Shown in pieces: positions 1 through 7,991 of a stretch of DNA of 64,000 bases. A program made the translations under genes and the position numbers. This DNA comes from UBA4636 sp963650915. GTDB lineage: Bacteria > Bacillota > Clostridia > Christensenellales > Borkfalkiaceae. Location of the stretch: positions 29,095 to 93,094 of the forward strand of contig CAVJMJ010000005.1 in assembly GCA_963650915.1 (NCBI GenBank). Reading direction: 5' to 3'. The notes under the pieces are model-generated. The model searched no databases. It was not told the origin of the DNA and worked only from the letters and a program-made list of their open reading frames with translations. The number at the start of each line of letters is the position of its first letter. The stretch's first letter is position 1.

Positions 1-37
1 AAGATCTATCAAGTAACCTTTTAACTACGATGCAAAC

Positions 38-82
38 TTTTTAGCTTATGTTCGTCTTTGTAATCGTGGCTTGCTTTATAAT
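38..82 (-). repeat. Imperfect duplication of the pyrG 3' end
   Basis: Bases 38-82 resemble 187-232, the end of pyrG. Read leftward they would encode a peptide like KASHDYKDEHK, against KASLDYKNEHTK in the gene. One indel and several substitutions separate the copies. The remaining bases 83-185 are AT-rich with short 'aactataa' repeats, and no other feature is visible. Confidence 0.6.
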
Positions 83-185
83 AATCTAAACAATTATAAC
101 TACGTTTATGAACTATAATTTACTATATAAACTATAAGTTAGTTCACAACTATAAGTCTGTCTATAAGTCGATTATCGGCGTTTT

Positions 186-1799
186 TTATTTAGTATGTTC
201 GTTTTTGTAATCGAGGCTTGCTTTTATAAAGCCTTTGAAAAGCGGGTGCGCTTTATACGGACGAGATAAAAATTCGGGGTGGAACTGGCAAGCGACGAAC
301 CAAGGATGGTCTTTTAATTCCAAAATTTCCACTAATTGCTTGTCGGGGTTTTTACCCGAGGCTATCATTCCGTGTTCTTCAAACGCTTGTAAATATTTGT
401 TGTTAAACTCATAGCGGTGGCGATGACGTTCTTCCACGTCGGTTTTTTGATAGACGCTATAGGCCTTCGTACCCTCTTTAATCCTACAGGGATTTAACCC
501 GAGGCGAAGGGTTCCGCCCATTTCGATGCCGAGGTACTGCTCGGGAAGAAGTGATATTACGGGATTGGTAGTTTCGGGGTTGAATTCGGTGGAATCTGCA
601 TCCTTCAAATTAAGAACGTCTCTTGCAAATTCGAGGGCGAACACTTGAAGCCCCAAACATATACCGAAGCAAGGAACTTTATTTTCGCGCGCGTATTTTA
701 CCGCGGCGATTTTGCCTTCCACTCCCCTTTGTCCGAAACCGCCGGGAATCAATACACCGGAATAGCCTTTCAAAATTTCGGCGGCGTTGTCGTTATTTAC
801 GTCTTCGGATAAAATCCAACCGATGTTTACCTTTACGCCGTAAACGTAACCTGCGTGGCGAAGGGCTTCGGCAATCGATAAATATGCATCGTGAAGTTCC
901 ACGTACTTACCGACCAACGCAATGTTAAGGTCGGTTTTTGCGTTTCTTACCGACTCTATCATCTTGTTCCATTCGGTAAGATCTGGCTCGGGCGTTTCAA
1001 GCCCGAAATGCTTACAAATTATATCGTCGGCACCTTGTTTGTGAAGAGCGGGAACGATGTCGTACAAAACGGGTACGTCTTTGGAAACGATGACCGCTTC
1101 GGGGTCGATATCGCAAAAGAGGGAGATTTTTTCTTTAACTTCTTTTTTGATATTTACTTCGGACCTAAGAACCACCATGTCGGGTTGGATGCCCAAAGAA
1201 CGCAATTCCTTTACGCTGTGCTGTGTGGGCTTTGTTTTGATTTCGCCCGCAACCCTAAGGTAAGGAACGAGTGTGGTATGTACGTAAAAGGTGTTTTTTT
1301 GACCTACGTCTCTGCGCCATTGACGAATTGCTTCCAAAAACGGTAAAGACTCGATATCGCCTACAGTTCCGCCGATTTCGGTGATAATGACGTCGGCACC
1401 GCTCGTTTCGGCGGCTTTTTTAAGTTTTGATTTTATGCGGTCGGTTATATGAGGGATGACCTGAACGGTGTTCCCCAAATAATCGCCCTTTCTTTCCTTT
1501 TCGAGAACTTCTTTATATATTCTGCCCGAGGTGATGTTTGAAAGTTTGGTTAAGGAAACGTCTATAAACCTTTCGTAGTGACCGAGGTCCAAGTCGGTTT
1601 CCACACCATCGTCGGTAACGTAAACTTCGCCGTGCTGGTATGGGCTTAACGTACCGGGGTCGATATTGATGTACGGATCGAATTTCTGAACGAAAATTTT
1701 CAATCCCCTGTCCTTTAAAAGTCTGCCGATTGACGACGCCACAATACCCTTACCGAGGCTTGAAACGACTCCCCCCGTTACGAAAACGTATTTTGCCAT
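186..1799 (-). CDS. pyrG: CTP synthase
   Basis: Makes CTP from UTP using ATP and ammonia from glutamine; cytosolic, last step of pyrimidine nucleotide synthesis. The 537 residues match the usual full length. The N-terminal synthetase domain (about 1-270) opens with the loop VTGGVVSSLGKG. The C-terminal class I glutamine amidotransferase domain (about 290-530) shows GGFGQRG, the nucleophile cysteine in CFGICLG, and the HPEF catalytic pair. The start at 1799 sits just downstream of a sigma-A-type promoter with an extended -10. The gene is monocistronic as far as can be seen. Its last codons are duplicated imperfectly about 150 bp downstream (see repeat at 38-82). Confidence 0.97.
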   Translation of the reverse strand: MAKYVFVTGGVVSSLGKGIVASSIGRLLKDRGLKIFVQKFDPYINIDPGTLSPYQHGEVYVTDDGVETDLDLGHYERFIDVSLTKLSNITSGRIYKEVLEKERKGDYLGNTVQVIPHITDRIKSKLKKAAETSGADVIITEIGGTVGDIESLPFLEAIRQWRRDVGQKNTFYVHTTLVPYLRVAGEIKTKPTQHSVKELRSLGIQPDMVVLRSEVNIKKEVKEKISLFCDIDPEAVIVSKDVPVLYDIVPALHKQGADDIICKHFGLETPEPDLTEWNKMIESVRNAKTDLNIALVGKYVELHDAYLSIAEALRHAGYVYGVKVNIGWILSEDVNNDNAAEILKGYSGVLIPGGFGQRGVEGKIAAVKYARENKVPCFGICLGLQVFALEFARDVLNLKDADSTEFNPETTNPVISLLPEQYLGIEMGGTLRLGLNPCRIKEGTKAYSVYQKTDVEERHRHRYEFNNKYLQAFEEHGMIASGKNPDKQLVEILELKDHPWFVACQFHPEFLSRPYKAHPLFKGFIKASLDYKNEHTK

Positions 1800-1828
1800 A
1801 CTGCACCTACCAAAAATTTATCGCTTTA

Positions 1829-1857
1829 ATTATACCAAACGTCATAAAATTTAACAA
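1829..1857 (-). promoter_or_regulatory. pyrG promoter
   Basis: Leftward -35 TTGTTA at 1852-1857, a 17-bp spacer and -10 TATAAT at 1829-1834. The -10 is preceded by TGG, giving an extended -10. About 30 bp separate it from the pyrG start. Confidence 0.7.
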
Positions 1858-1946
1858 CAATAATCTTTCGCTATTCGGATATTTTAGCAAAATTTTTTTA
1901 AACGATGTTTTAGGAAGGTTCTAATTCGCTAAGCGGTATAGCGGTA

Positions 1947-2642
1947 TTATTTTTTTAAGTCGTTTAGCATAGATTTTTTAATGTCGTCGATACGAAAACT
2001 TTCGGCACATTTTTGTATGGTTTTATTATAAGTGAATTTATCCAAATCGCAATCGCGAAATTTTGTAAAAGTATAATCGAAATCTTTAACGAAACATTCC
2101 GAAATCGCCCAAGCTATAGCCATATTTACATAGTAATCGTCGCTTTTAAGGTTTAAAAATACCGAGAGAGATTTTTCGAAATAATCGCTCGTGAGGCAAT
2201 AATCCATAAGCATAACGATGCCCGAACGCCTCATAAAAGGCTTTTTTAAACTACATAAGCCTATTGCCGTGTCGTAAGTTTTTTTAACGTCGTTTGCCAA
2301 AAATTTAAAGGTTGCGACGACTAAATCACACTCCGACCAATCTTTTACGAGTTTAAAATATTCGTAACCGTATCTATATTTTTCGTCATCGCATATCTTC
2401 ATGTAGCCGATGACAAAGCCTTGCAACAATATCTCTTCGTAATAAAAAAGTCGGTTTTTCGTTAAAAATTTTAAAGGTTCGTTTTTGGCTATCCGTTTGG
2501 CGATTTTTCGTAACTTAGGTACTCTTACGCCTATCATCGGATGCTCGTTTTTTACGATTTTTTCGTTAAAATCTTTGTACTTAGGCTCGGCTAAAAGTTT
2601 AAGTTCTTTTCTAACATCGTCTTTAATATAATCGCTTTTCAT
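1947..2642 (-). CDS. DNA alkylation repair protein (AlkD-like HEAT-repeat glycosylase)
   Basis: A 231-residue helical protein of the DNA alkylation repair family, whose members excise alkylated bases with a HEAT-repeat fold. The N-terminal stretch with MIGVRVPKLRKIAKRI is the family hallmark, followed by helices containing W-S/D pairs such as KDWSECDLV and AIAWAISECF. Length fits the family (220-240). It stands alone: pyrG lies downstream and a 15-bp tandem repeat array lies just upstream. Its activity cannot be told from sequence alone, since some members are not glycosylases. Confidence 0.85.
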   Translation of the reverse strand: MKSDYIKDDVRKELKLLAEPKYKDFNEKIVKNEHPMIGVRVPKLRKIAKRIAKNEPLKFLTKNRLFYYEEILLQGFVIGYMKICDDEKYRYGYEYFKLVKDWSECDLVVATFKFLANDVKKTYDTAIGLCSLKKPFMRRSGIVMLMDYCLTSDYFEKSLSVFLNLKSDDYYVNMAIAWAISECFVKDFDYTFTKFRDCDLDKFTYNKTIQKCAESFRIDDIKKSMLNDLKK

Positions 2643-2681
2643 ATAGTCGGTTTTAGCTCAATGCGTCATATGTCAACCTGT

Positions 2682-2756
2682 TTTATCGCAAACGGGTTTA
2701 TCGCAAGCGGGTTTATCGCAAGCGGGTTTATCGCAAGCGGGTTTATCGCAAGCGGG
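2682..2756. repeat. 15-bp tandem repeat, five copies
   Basis: Five back-to-back copies of TTTATCGCAAGCGGG, the first with one change (AACGGG). The array lies between the AlkD-like gene and the restriction endonuclease gene. Confidence 0.97.
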
Positions 2757-2812
2757 TTTTTTATATGCACGCATACGCAAAATACATAATTTAAAGATAT
2801 TTTACATCGTAT

Positions 2813-3574
2813 TTACAGTAATTTATCAAATCCGTTGTATGTTTCGAAAGCAAGCAAATACAACGCTTTCAGTAAGTCGGGATTTTTTGTTTTTAACTCC
2901 TCAATTACCGTATCGTGTTCAACCGTATAGACGATATCGTTTCTAATAAGTTTTTCTATAGTTACGGGTAACTGTTTACATACAAGATAAAAGGCATTTT
3001 CTATTCCGGTCACAAGTTCATAGAATTTATCTATCGAAACACGTCTGATTTTTTCGTGCGACACTATTTTGCCGTTCACGGAACAGTTCCAAGCGATATT
3101 TTGAGAACGTTTTGCAATCGTTTCCACAAGAAAGCACATGTCGTCAGGACGATTTAAAATTTGATTTTGCATACCGATATACGTTTTTTGAGATGAAGAA
3201 GAATTCATCGTATTATGTTTGTTTTTCATCTCTACGTATATTTTTGTGCCGTCTACCTGAGTAAAAATAACGTCAAAGCCATGTTTAGGGACTTCGCAAT
3301 TAGCAATATACTTAAACATATATTGATGAAAATAGCCGATTGCGTTTGTATTGGATTTATCCCTTTGCCTATGTATTTCAAGTTCGATAATGTCTTCGAT
3401 GGATTTTTTTAACAAAGCCTTATCGAACGTAAGTTTAATAGGGTCGATAATATTGCTGTTAAATTTTGTCAAATCTATTGATTTTAAAGTAGCGTTGTAA
3501 GTTTTAATAGTTTGGGCAACGTGATTTTCAAAATCTTCTTTTTTGATAAACGGTATGCAGTAGTCGTTGCTCAT
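2813..3574 (-). CDS. Type II restriction endonuclease, Eco47II/Sau96I family
   Basis: A 253-residue protein with the family core GFDVIFTQVDGTKIYVEMKNKHNTMNSSS region (about residues 98-126). There the D and the ExK of YVEMKNK form the PD-(D/E)xK catalytic site. Known family members cleave GGWCC or GGNCC. The gene follows the C5 methyltransferase with a 4-base ATGA overlap, so the two are translationally coupled and form a standard restriction-modification pair. Methyltransferase first is the usual order that protects the host. The exact recognition site is inferred from the family, not seen. Confidence 0.88.
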   Translation of the reverse strand: MSNDYCIPFIKKEDFENHVAQTIKTYNATLKSIDLTKFNSNIIDPIKLTFDKALLKKSIEDIIELEIHRQRDKSNTNAIGYFHQYMFKYIANCEVPKHGFDVIFTQVDGTKIYVEMKNKHNTMNSSSSQKTYIGMQNQILNRPDDMCFLVETIAKRSQNIAWNCSVNGKIVSHEKIRRVSIDKFYELVTGIENAFYLVCKQLPVTIEKLIRNDIVYTVEHDTVIEELKTKNPDLLKALYLLAFETYNGFDKLL

Positions 3575-4587
3575 TTTTTCATTTCCTCCAAAGTATTTAT
3601 AATCTCCAAGCCTATTTCTTTTGCAAGATTGACAGGCACGGCATTTCCTACTTGTTTATATTTTTCCGACAAAGTTCCGTAAAAACCCCATGTATCCGGG
3701 AAGGTTTGTATGCGTGCGTTTTCTCTATATGAAAAGGGTCGAACTTCCAAGGGATGACATCTATCCGTTTGTTTCATCCCGGGGTTGGTTAAAACCGTCA
3801 ATGACGGCTCGTCCAATCCGATACGTCTTAAAATTCCCGTTCTTCCGCCACCCATATTCCAACATGTTTTCATATATTCTTTGGCAACGGTAGGGTCGAT
3901 ATCGCGCCAATATCCGCCGGGCGGAACTAACGCAAAAACGGATGCTTTATATTGAGAGTATTGTGCACAGTCTTCTTTCGACGGATTTGAATCCAATTTA
4001 ATATCTCTGATAACAGGTTTGTATTTGTGTTTTTTCGGATAAGAAAACTTACATTTATCAACTAAATCATTTCTTATGCCGATAGTAATAAGTCTTTCTC
4101 TTTTTTGAGGAACACCGTAATCCCACGCATTAAGGACTCTATATGTTACCAAGTACCCTTGTTGCTGAAAAATATCAAGAATCGTTTTGTATGTTTGCCC
4201 GTTATCGTGAGTAAGTAAGCCGCGCACATTTTCAAAAAGAAACATTTTGGGTTGCAACTTTTCCAAAAAAGTTGCGTAATGATAAAACATCGTTCCTCTG
4301 ACGTCTTGAAGACCAAGACGTTTTCCTGCGTAACTGAAAGATTGACAGGGCGCACCGCCCGACAATAAATCTAATTCGTCTATTTTTATATTAAATTCTT
4401 TTTCTAAATCTTTTTGAGAAGTAATGGCAATATCTTCACAAATAACCTTCCAGTTCGGACGATTTAAAATAAGGGTATTTGCCGCGCTTTGGTCAAACTC
4501 AACGAGACCGATATGGCTAAAACCCGCTTGTTCTAACCCGAGTGCCAACCCGCCTGCGCCTGCAAATAGTTCTATACTTGTAAACAT
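3571..4587 (-). CDS. DNA (cytosine-5) methyltransferase of the restriction-modification pair
   Basis: A 338-residue C5-cytosine methyltransferase protecting the host from the partner nuclease. Motif I is ELFAGAGGLALGLEQAGF (SAM binding). Motif IV GGAPCQSFS carries the catalytic cysteine. Motif VI ENVRGLL and motif VIII QKRERLITIG follow, then the target-recognition region (about 190-290), and motif X VGNAVPVNLAKEI closes the fold. The order is the normal one for m5C enzymes. The start at 4587 is preceded by GGAG and a strong promoter. The gene overlaps the nuclease start by 4 bases. Confidence 0.95.
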   Translation of the reverse strand: MFTSIELFAGAGGLALGLEQAGFSHIGLVEFDQSAANTLILNRPNWKVICEDIAITSQKDLEKEFNIKIDELDLLSGGAPCQSFSYAGKRLGLQDVRGTMFYHYATFLEKLQPKMFLFENVRGLLTHDNGQTYKTILDIFQQQGYLVTYRVLNAWDYGVPQKRERLITIGIRNDLVDKCKFSYPKKHKYKPVIRDIKLDSNPSKEDCAQYSQYKASVFALVPPGGYWRDIDPTVAKEYMKTCWNMGGGRTGILRRIGLDEPSLTVLTNPGMKQTDRCHPLEVRPFSYRENARIQTFPDTWGFYGTLSEKYKQVGNAVPVNLAKEIGLEIINTLEEMKK

Positions 4588-4628
4588 TTACAGTTTCTCC
4601 GTGTGTAACGTTAAATTCCAACGATTAT

Positions 4629-4657
4629 ATTATAGCATAGATTTTCTTTTTTTTCAA
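4629..4657 (-). promoter_or_regulatory. Promoter of the restriction-modification operon
   Basis: Leftward -35 TTGAAA (4652-4657), 17-bp spacer, -10 TATAAT (4629-4634), about 42 bp before the methyltransferase start. From 4660 to 4898 the gap is AT-rich and I see no gene. Confidence 0.75.
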
Positions 4658-4898
4658 CTGCTATTGCATTTAATTTTGTCTCGAGCATTATGGCTTTTTA
4701 ACCTTTTAAATAAACAATCTATGGTTTAATTCATAAAAACTTAAGCTTTTTCGTTTTAAAATATATCATACGGTCGTTCGATAATTAAATAACTGACAAT
4801 ATGCAAAGTAAAAAATTCAAAAGTAAACGTTGCATTCCTTTATATAAATCTAACAGTGTATTTTTTTATATAAAGTAAATCTTGCATTTTTATATAAT

Positions 4899-4924
4899 AA
4901 AAGCACGGCTAATGCCGTGCTTTT
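4899..4924 (-). terminator. Terminator of tRNA-Pro
   Basis: Stem AAAAGCACGGC / GCCGTGCTTTT with loop TAAT. It starts a few bases after the encoded CCA and has a T run on the transcribed side. Confidence 0.85.
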
Positions 4925-4928
4925 ACGG

Positions 4929-5005
4929 TGGTCGAGGTGACGAGACTCGAACTCACGACCTCTTGGTCCCGAACCAAGCGCGCTACCAAACTGCGCTACA
5001 CCTCG
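4929..5005 (-). tRNA. tRNA-Pro (anticodon CGG)
   Basis: On the minus strand a full cloverleaf can be folded. Acceptor stem CGAGGTG pairs with CACCTCG. The anticodon stem CTTGG / CCAAG closes the loop TTCGGGA, so the anticodon is CGG (proline, codon CCG). A GTTCGAGTC-type T arm is present. The discriminator base is A and the 3' CCA is encoded in the DNA. A hairpin terminator follows directly. Confidence 0.96.
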
Positions 5006-5226
5006 AAAGCGGTAAATTTACACAGTGGCTATAAATTTACTGCAAAGGAAACAAAGATATATTGAAAAAATTTAGAATAAACGATATTAAAAAACGTATA
5101 ATGTTTATTTTAGAAAATACTTACTTAAATAAACTTAAACTGTTTAACCTATAAGGCTTCCGAAAAGCTGTGCGCAAATTCGAAAATTTGCTAAAAAACA
5201 TCGATAACGGGCTTATAGACCTATAT

Positions 5227-5934
5227 TTACCCTACCCAATAAACGAAACCGTCGTAAAATTTCAAGCCGATTTTACGGCATAAATTAAAAGACTTTTCGT
5301 TGCCGTAAACGATATGGCAAAAGGGCGTTATGTTTTTGGATAAACAATAATCGATATCTTTTTTTAAAAGTGCCGTGCCTATACCCAGTTTTCGGTAAGG
5401 CGGAAATACTTCGAGCATTCCCATTGAAAGTTCGCTGTGAACGCCTATAAAGCCTGCAAGGACTCCGTTTACGTATGCACCGAACATTCCCCTTTCGTCT
5501 ATTGCCGTTTTTACCTCGTTATAATCCATAGGCAAACGGTAATTTTCCAAAACAGCCTTTATATTATAATCGGTGGCAATCAATTTGTCAATCGTTATAT
5601 CGAGATTTTCGGGGATTTTTTCGTTATTTGCCCAAAAAGCCTGATAACACTTTTTAAAAACCTCTATTTTTAACTTGTTTTGAAGAAGTTTTGCCAAATT
5701 TTCGTCGGTACACATAAAGCAATACCCGCTATCTATAAGCGATAAAATTTTATCGTTTGCCAAACTATCGGTAACCGATATAAGAAATATTCCGTCGGTA
5801 TTTTTAACGACTACGGCGTTTTTTTCGGCATAAACCATCGTTGCATTTTTATCGTGTTTTAACACTTGAATAATGCCGACGTTTTTGTCAAAATTCTTTG
5901 ATAACAGGCTTATAGCCTCACTTTTTGTCAACAT
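5227..5934 (-). CDS. GNAT-family N-acetyltransferase
   Basis: A 235-residue protein whose C-terminal half (about 125-235) is a GNAT domain that transfers acetyl groups from acetyl-CoA. The acetyl-CoA motif A is visible as LEVFPPYRKLGIGTALLKKD, followed by NEKSFNLCRKIGLKFYDGFVYW, the usual beta6-alpha4 end. The first about 120 residues are poorly conserved and look like a second, degenerate half. The gene starts on the last base of the ABC exporter stop (TAATG), so the two are coupled. Substrate unknown; its position suggests it serves the same resistance or stress role as the exporter. Confidence 0.8.
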   Translation of the reverse strand: MLTKSEAISLLSKNFDKNVGIIQVLKHDKNATMVYAEKNAVVVKNTDGIFLISVTDSLANDKILSLIDSGYCFMCTDENLAKLLQNKLKIEVFKKCYQAFWANNEKIPENLDITIDKLIATDYNIKAVLENYRLPMDYNEVKTAIDERGMFGAYVNGVLAGFIGVHSELSMGMLEVFPPYRKLGIGTALLKKDIDYCLSKNITPFCHIVYGNEKSFNLCRKIGLKFYDGFVYWVG

Positions 5935-7811
5935 TAACTTCTTAAACCTCTTTCGTAAAGGTCTTTGTACACGCCGTTCTCTATTTTCAAAAGTTCGTTA
6001 TGGCTACCTCTTTCGACCACGCCTTTTTCGGTTATTACGATAATTTCGTCGGCGTTTTTTATGGTGGAAAGCCTATGTGCGACGACTATGGTAGTTCTGC
6101 CTTTAGACAACTTTTCCAAACTATCCTGTATTTGAAGTTCGGTAACGTTATCGAGTGCGCTCGTTGCCTCGTCCAATATAAGTATGGGGGGATTTTTCAA
6201 AAAGGCTCTTGCAATGGAAACGCGTTGCTTTTGCCCGCCCGATAGTTTCACTCCCCTTTCGCCTACGTAGGTGTCGTAACCGTCGGGAAGCGAGCATATA
6301 AAGTCGTGAATGTTTGCAAGTTTTGCCGCTTTTATAATTTCATCGTCGCTTGCGTCCAAATTGCCGTAAGCGATATTTTCTTTAACGCTTCCGCCGTACA
6401 AAAAGACGTCTTGCTGGACGATGCCGATGTTTCGGCGCAAATCTTTTAAAGCGATATTTTTTATGTCGATTGAGTCAATGTAAATTTTGCCTTCGTCGAT
6501 ATCGTAAAACCTCGGTATAAGATTACATAAAGTCGTTTTTCCGCCGCCCGACGGACCAACGAGTGCAACGGTTTCACCGCGGTTTATTTTAAGGGATAAA
6601 TCGTTTATGACGTTTTTCCTTCTCCCGCGGATATTTCCGACTCGCTCGTCTTCTTTTACGACCATGCCGTCATCTTTAATCTCGCCGTTTTCGCTTTCGT
6701 TTTTGCGATTATTTTCTTTCAAATCGTCCTCTTTTTCGTCTTTGCGGTAGGTAAAGGTTACGTGGTCGAAAACTATGTCGCCGTTAAGTTTGTCTACTTT
6801 GACGGGATTTACAGCGTCTTTTTCCGGGGCGATTTTCATTATTTCGGAAAATCTCGCAAAACCGGTCAAACCTTCCTCTATCTGTTCAAAAAGGGTTACG
6901 AAGGTTCTGATGGGGTTTAAAAGCATGGAAATATACAAAATGTAAGCGGTCATATCGCCCACGTCGATTAAATCGAAACTGTAAAAAAGCCCGCCCGCAA
7001 CGAGGGTTGCAAGATATAGAATATCCATGCACAACGTCATGCCGGTATGGAATTTACCCATTATTTTGTAATTCTTCTTTCTTACCTCTTTGTATTCTTC
7101 GTTGGTAACGGCGAATTTTTGAATTTCGTGATCTTCCGCCGTATACGACTTGGATACTCTGATGCCCGAAATCGAACTTTCAACGCTCGCGTTTATAGCG
7201 GCGGTTTTTTCCCTGCCCTCGGTAAAGGTGGCACGCATTTGCTTGCGTAAAGTAATTACCACGAAAAACATGGGCGGAAGAAGAGCAAATACGATAAGCG
7301 CGAGCCACGGGTTAATCGTGGTTATCATGGCAAGAGAGCCAATAATTGCAAGCAATGATAAAAGCAAATCTTCGGGTCCGTGATGGGCAAGTTCTGAAAT
7401 TTCGAAAAGGTCGTTGGTTACCCTCGACATAATAGAGCCTACTTTGGTTTCGTCGTAGTAGGAAAAGGGTAATTTTTCAAGATGGGTAAAAAGGGTTAAG
7501 CGCATATCGCCTTGAATTCTTACGCCGACGGTATGCCCCCAGTAGGTTACGCAATAGTTTAATACGGCTTTTACTAAAAATATGCCGAGTAAAACGCCCG
7601 ACCATAGCAAAATATCGTTTACGAGTTTATTTGGTGCGTAAACGTTTATTATACTGCGCGCAATCGTAGGATAAACGAGATTGCAAACTGTCATTAAAAA
7701 GGCGCAAGTCAAATCGAATATAAAAAGCCCTAAATGGGGTTTGTAGTATTTTGAAAATTCGCCGATGAGTTTTACTGCGGAATATTTTTTGGCTTTGTTC
7801 GTTTTAATCAT
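5934..7811 (-). CDS. ABC exporter half-transporter (lipid/multidrug type)
   Basis: A 625-residue fused membrane and ATPase subunit that works as a dimer in the membrane. Residues about 20-320 hold six hydrophobic segments of an ABC exporter domain. The ATPase domain shows Walker A GPSGGGKTTL (about 415), Q-loop VQQDVFLYGG, signature LSGGQKQRVS, Walker B ILILDEATSALD and H-loop VVAHRLSTI. Oddly, about 40 charged D/E/K/N-rich residues (about 355-395) interrupt the start of the ATPase domain, between the TFTYRK A-loop and NVINDLSL. Coupled to the downstream GNAT gene. Substrate unknown. Divergent from typA. Confidence 0.93.
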   Translation of the reverse strand: MIKTNKAKKYSAVKLIGEFSKYYKPHLGLFIFDLTCAFLMTVCNLVYPTIARSIINVYAPNKLVNDILLWSGVLLGIFLVKAVLNYCVTYWGHTVGVRIQGDMRLTLFTHLEKLPFSYYDETKVGSIMSRVTNDLFEISELAHHGPEDLLLSLLAIIGSLAMITTINPWLALIVFALLPPMFFVVITLRKQMRATFTEGREKTAAINASVESSISGIRVSKSYTAEDHEIQKFAVTNEEYKEVRKKNYKIMGKFHTGMTLCMDILYLATLVAGGLFYSFDLIDVGDMTAYILYISMLLNPIRTFVTLFEQIEEGLTGFARFSEIMKIAPEKDAVNPVKVDKLNGDIVFDHVTFTYRKDEKEDDLKENNRKNESENGEIKDDGMVVKEDERVGNIRGRRKNVINDLSLKINRGETVALVGPSGGGKTTLCNLIPRFYDIDEGKIYIDSIDIKNIALKDLRRNIGIVQQDVFLYGGSVKENIAYGNLDASDDEIIKAAKLANIHDFICSLPDGYDTYVGERGVKLSGGQKQRVSIARAFLKNPPILILDEATSALDNVTELQIQDSLEKLSKGRTTIVVAHRLSTIKNADEIIVITEKGVVERGSHNELLKIENGVYKDLYERGLRS

Positions 7812-7924
7812 TTTTCACCGCGTTAGTTGAATGGTTTATCCACTACAATATATCATAAAAAGGCTTATTTGTCCATTTTTTTTAAGTAAAGCGACACTTT
7901 TTTTGTCACTTACAATCGTATTAT

Positions 7925-7954
7925 TTGACAAAACACGCAAATTTAAGTTATAAT
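7925..7954 (+). promoter_or_regulatory. typA promoter (consensus sigma-A)
   Basis: Perfect -35 TTGACA at 7925-7930 and perfect -10 TATAAT at 7949-7954 with an 18-bp spacer, about 38 bp before the typA start. Confidence 0.9.
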
Positions 7955-7991
7955 TTTTCTCGTTTTAGACCTTTTAGATTACGAGGACTTT

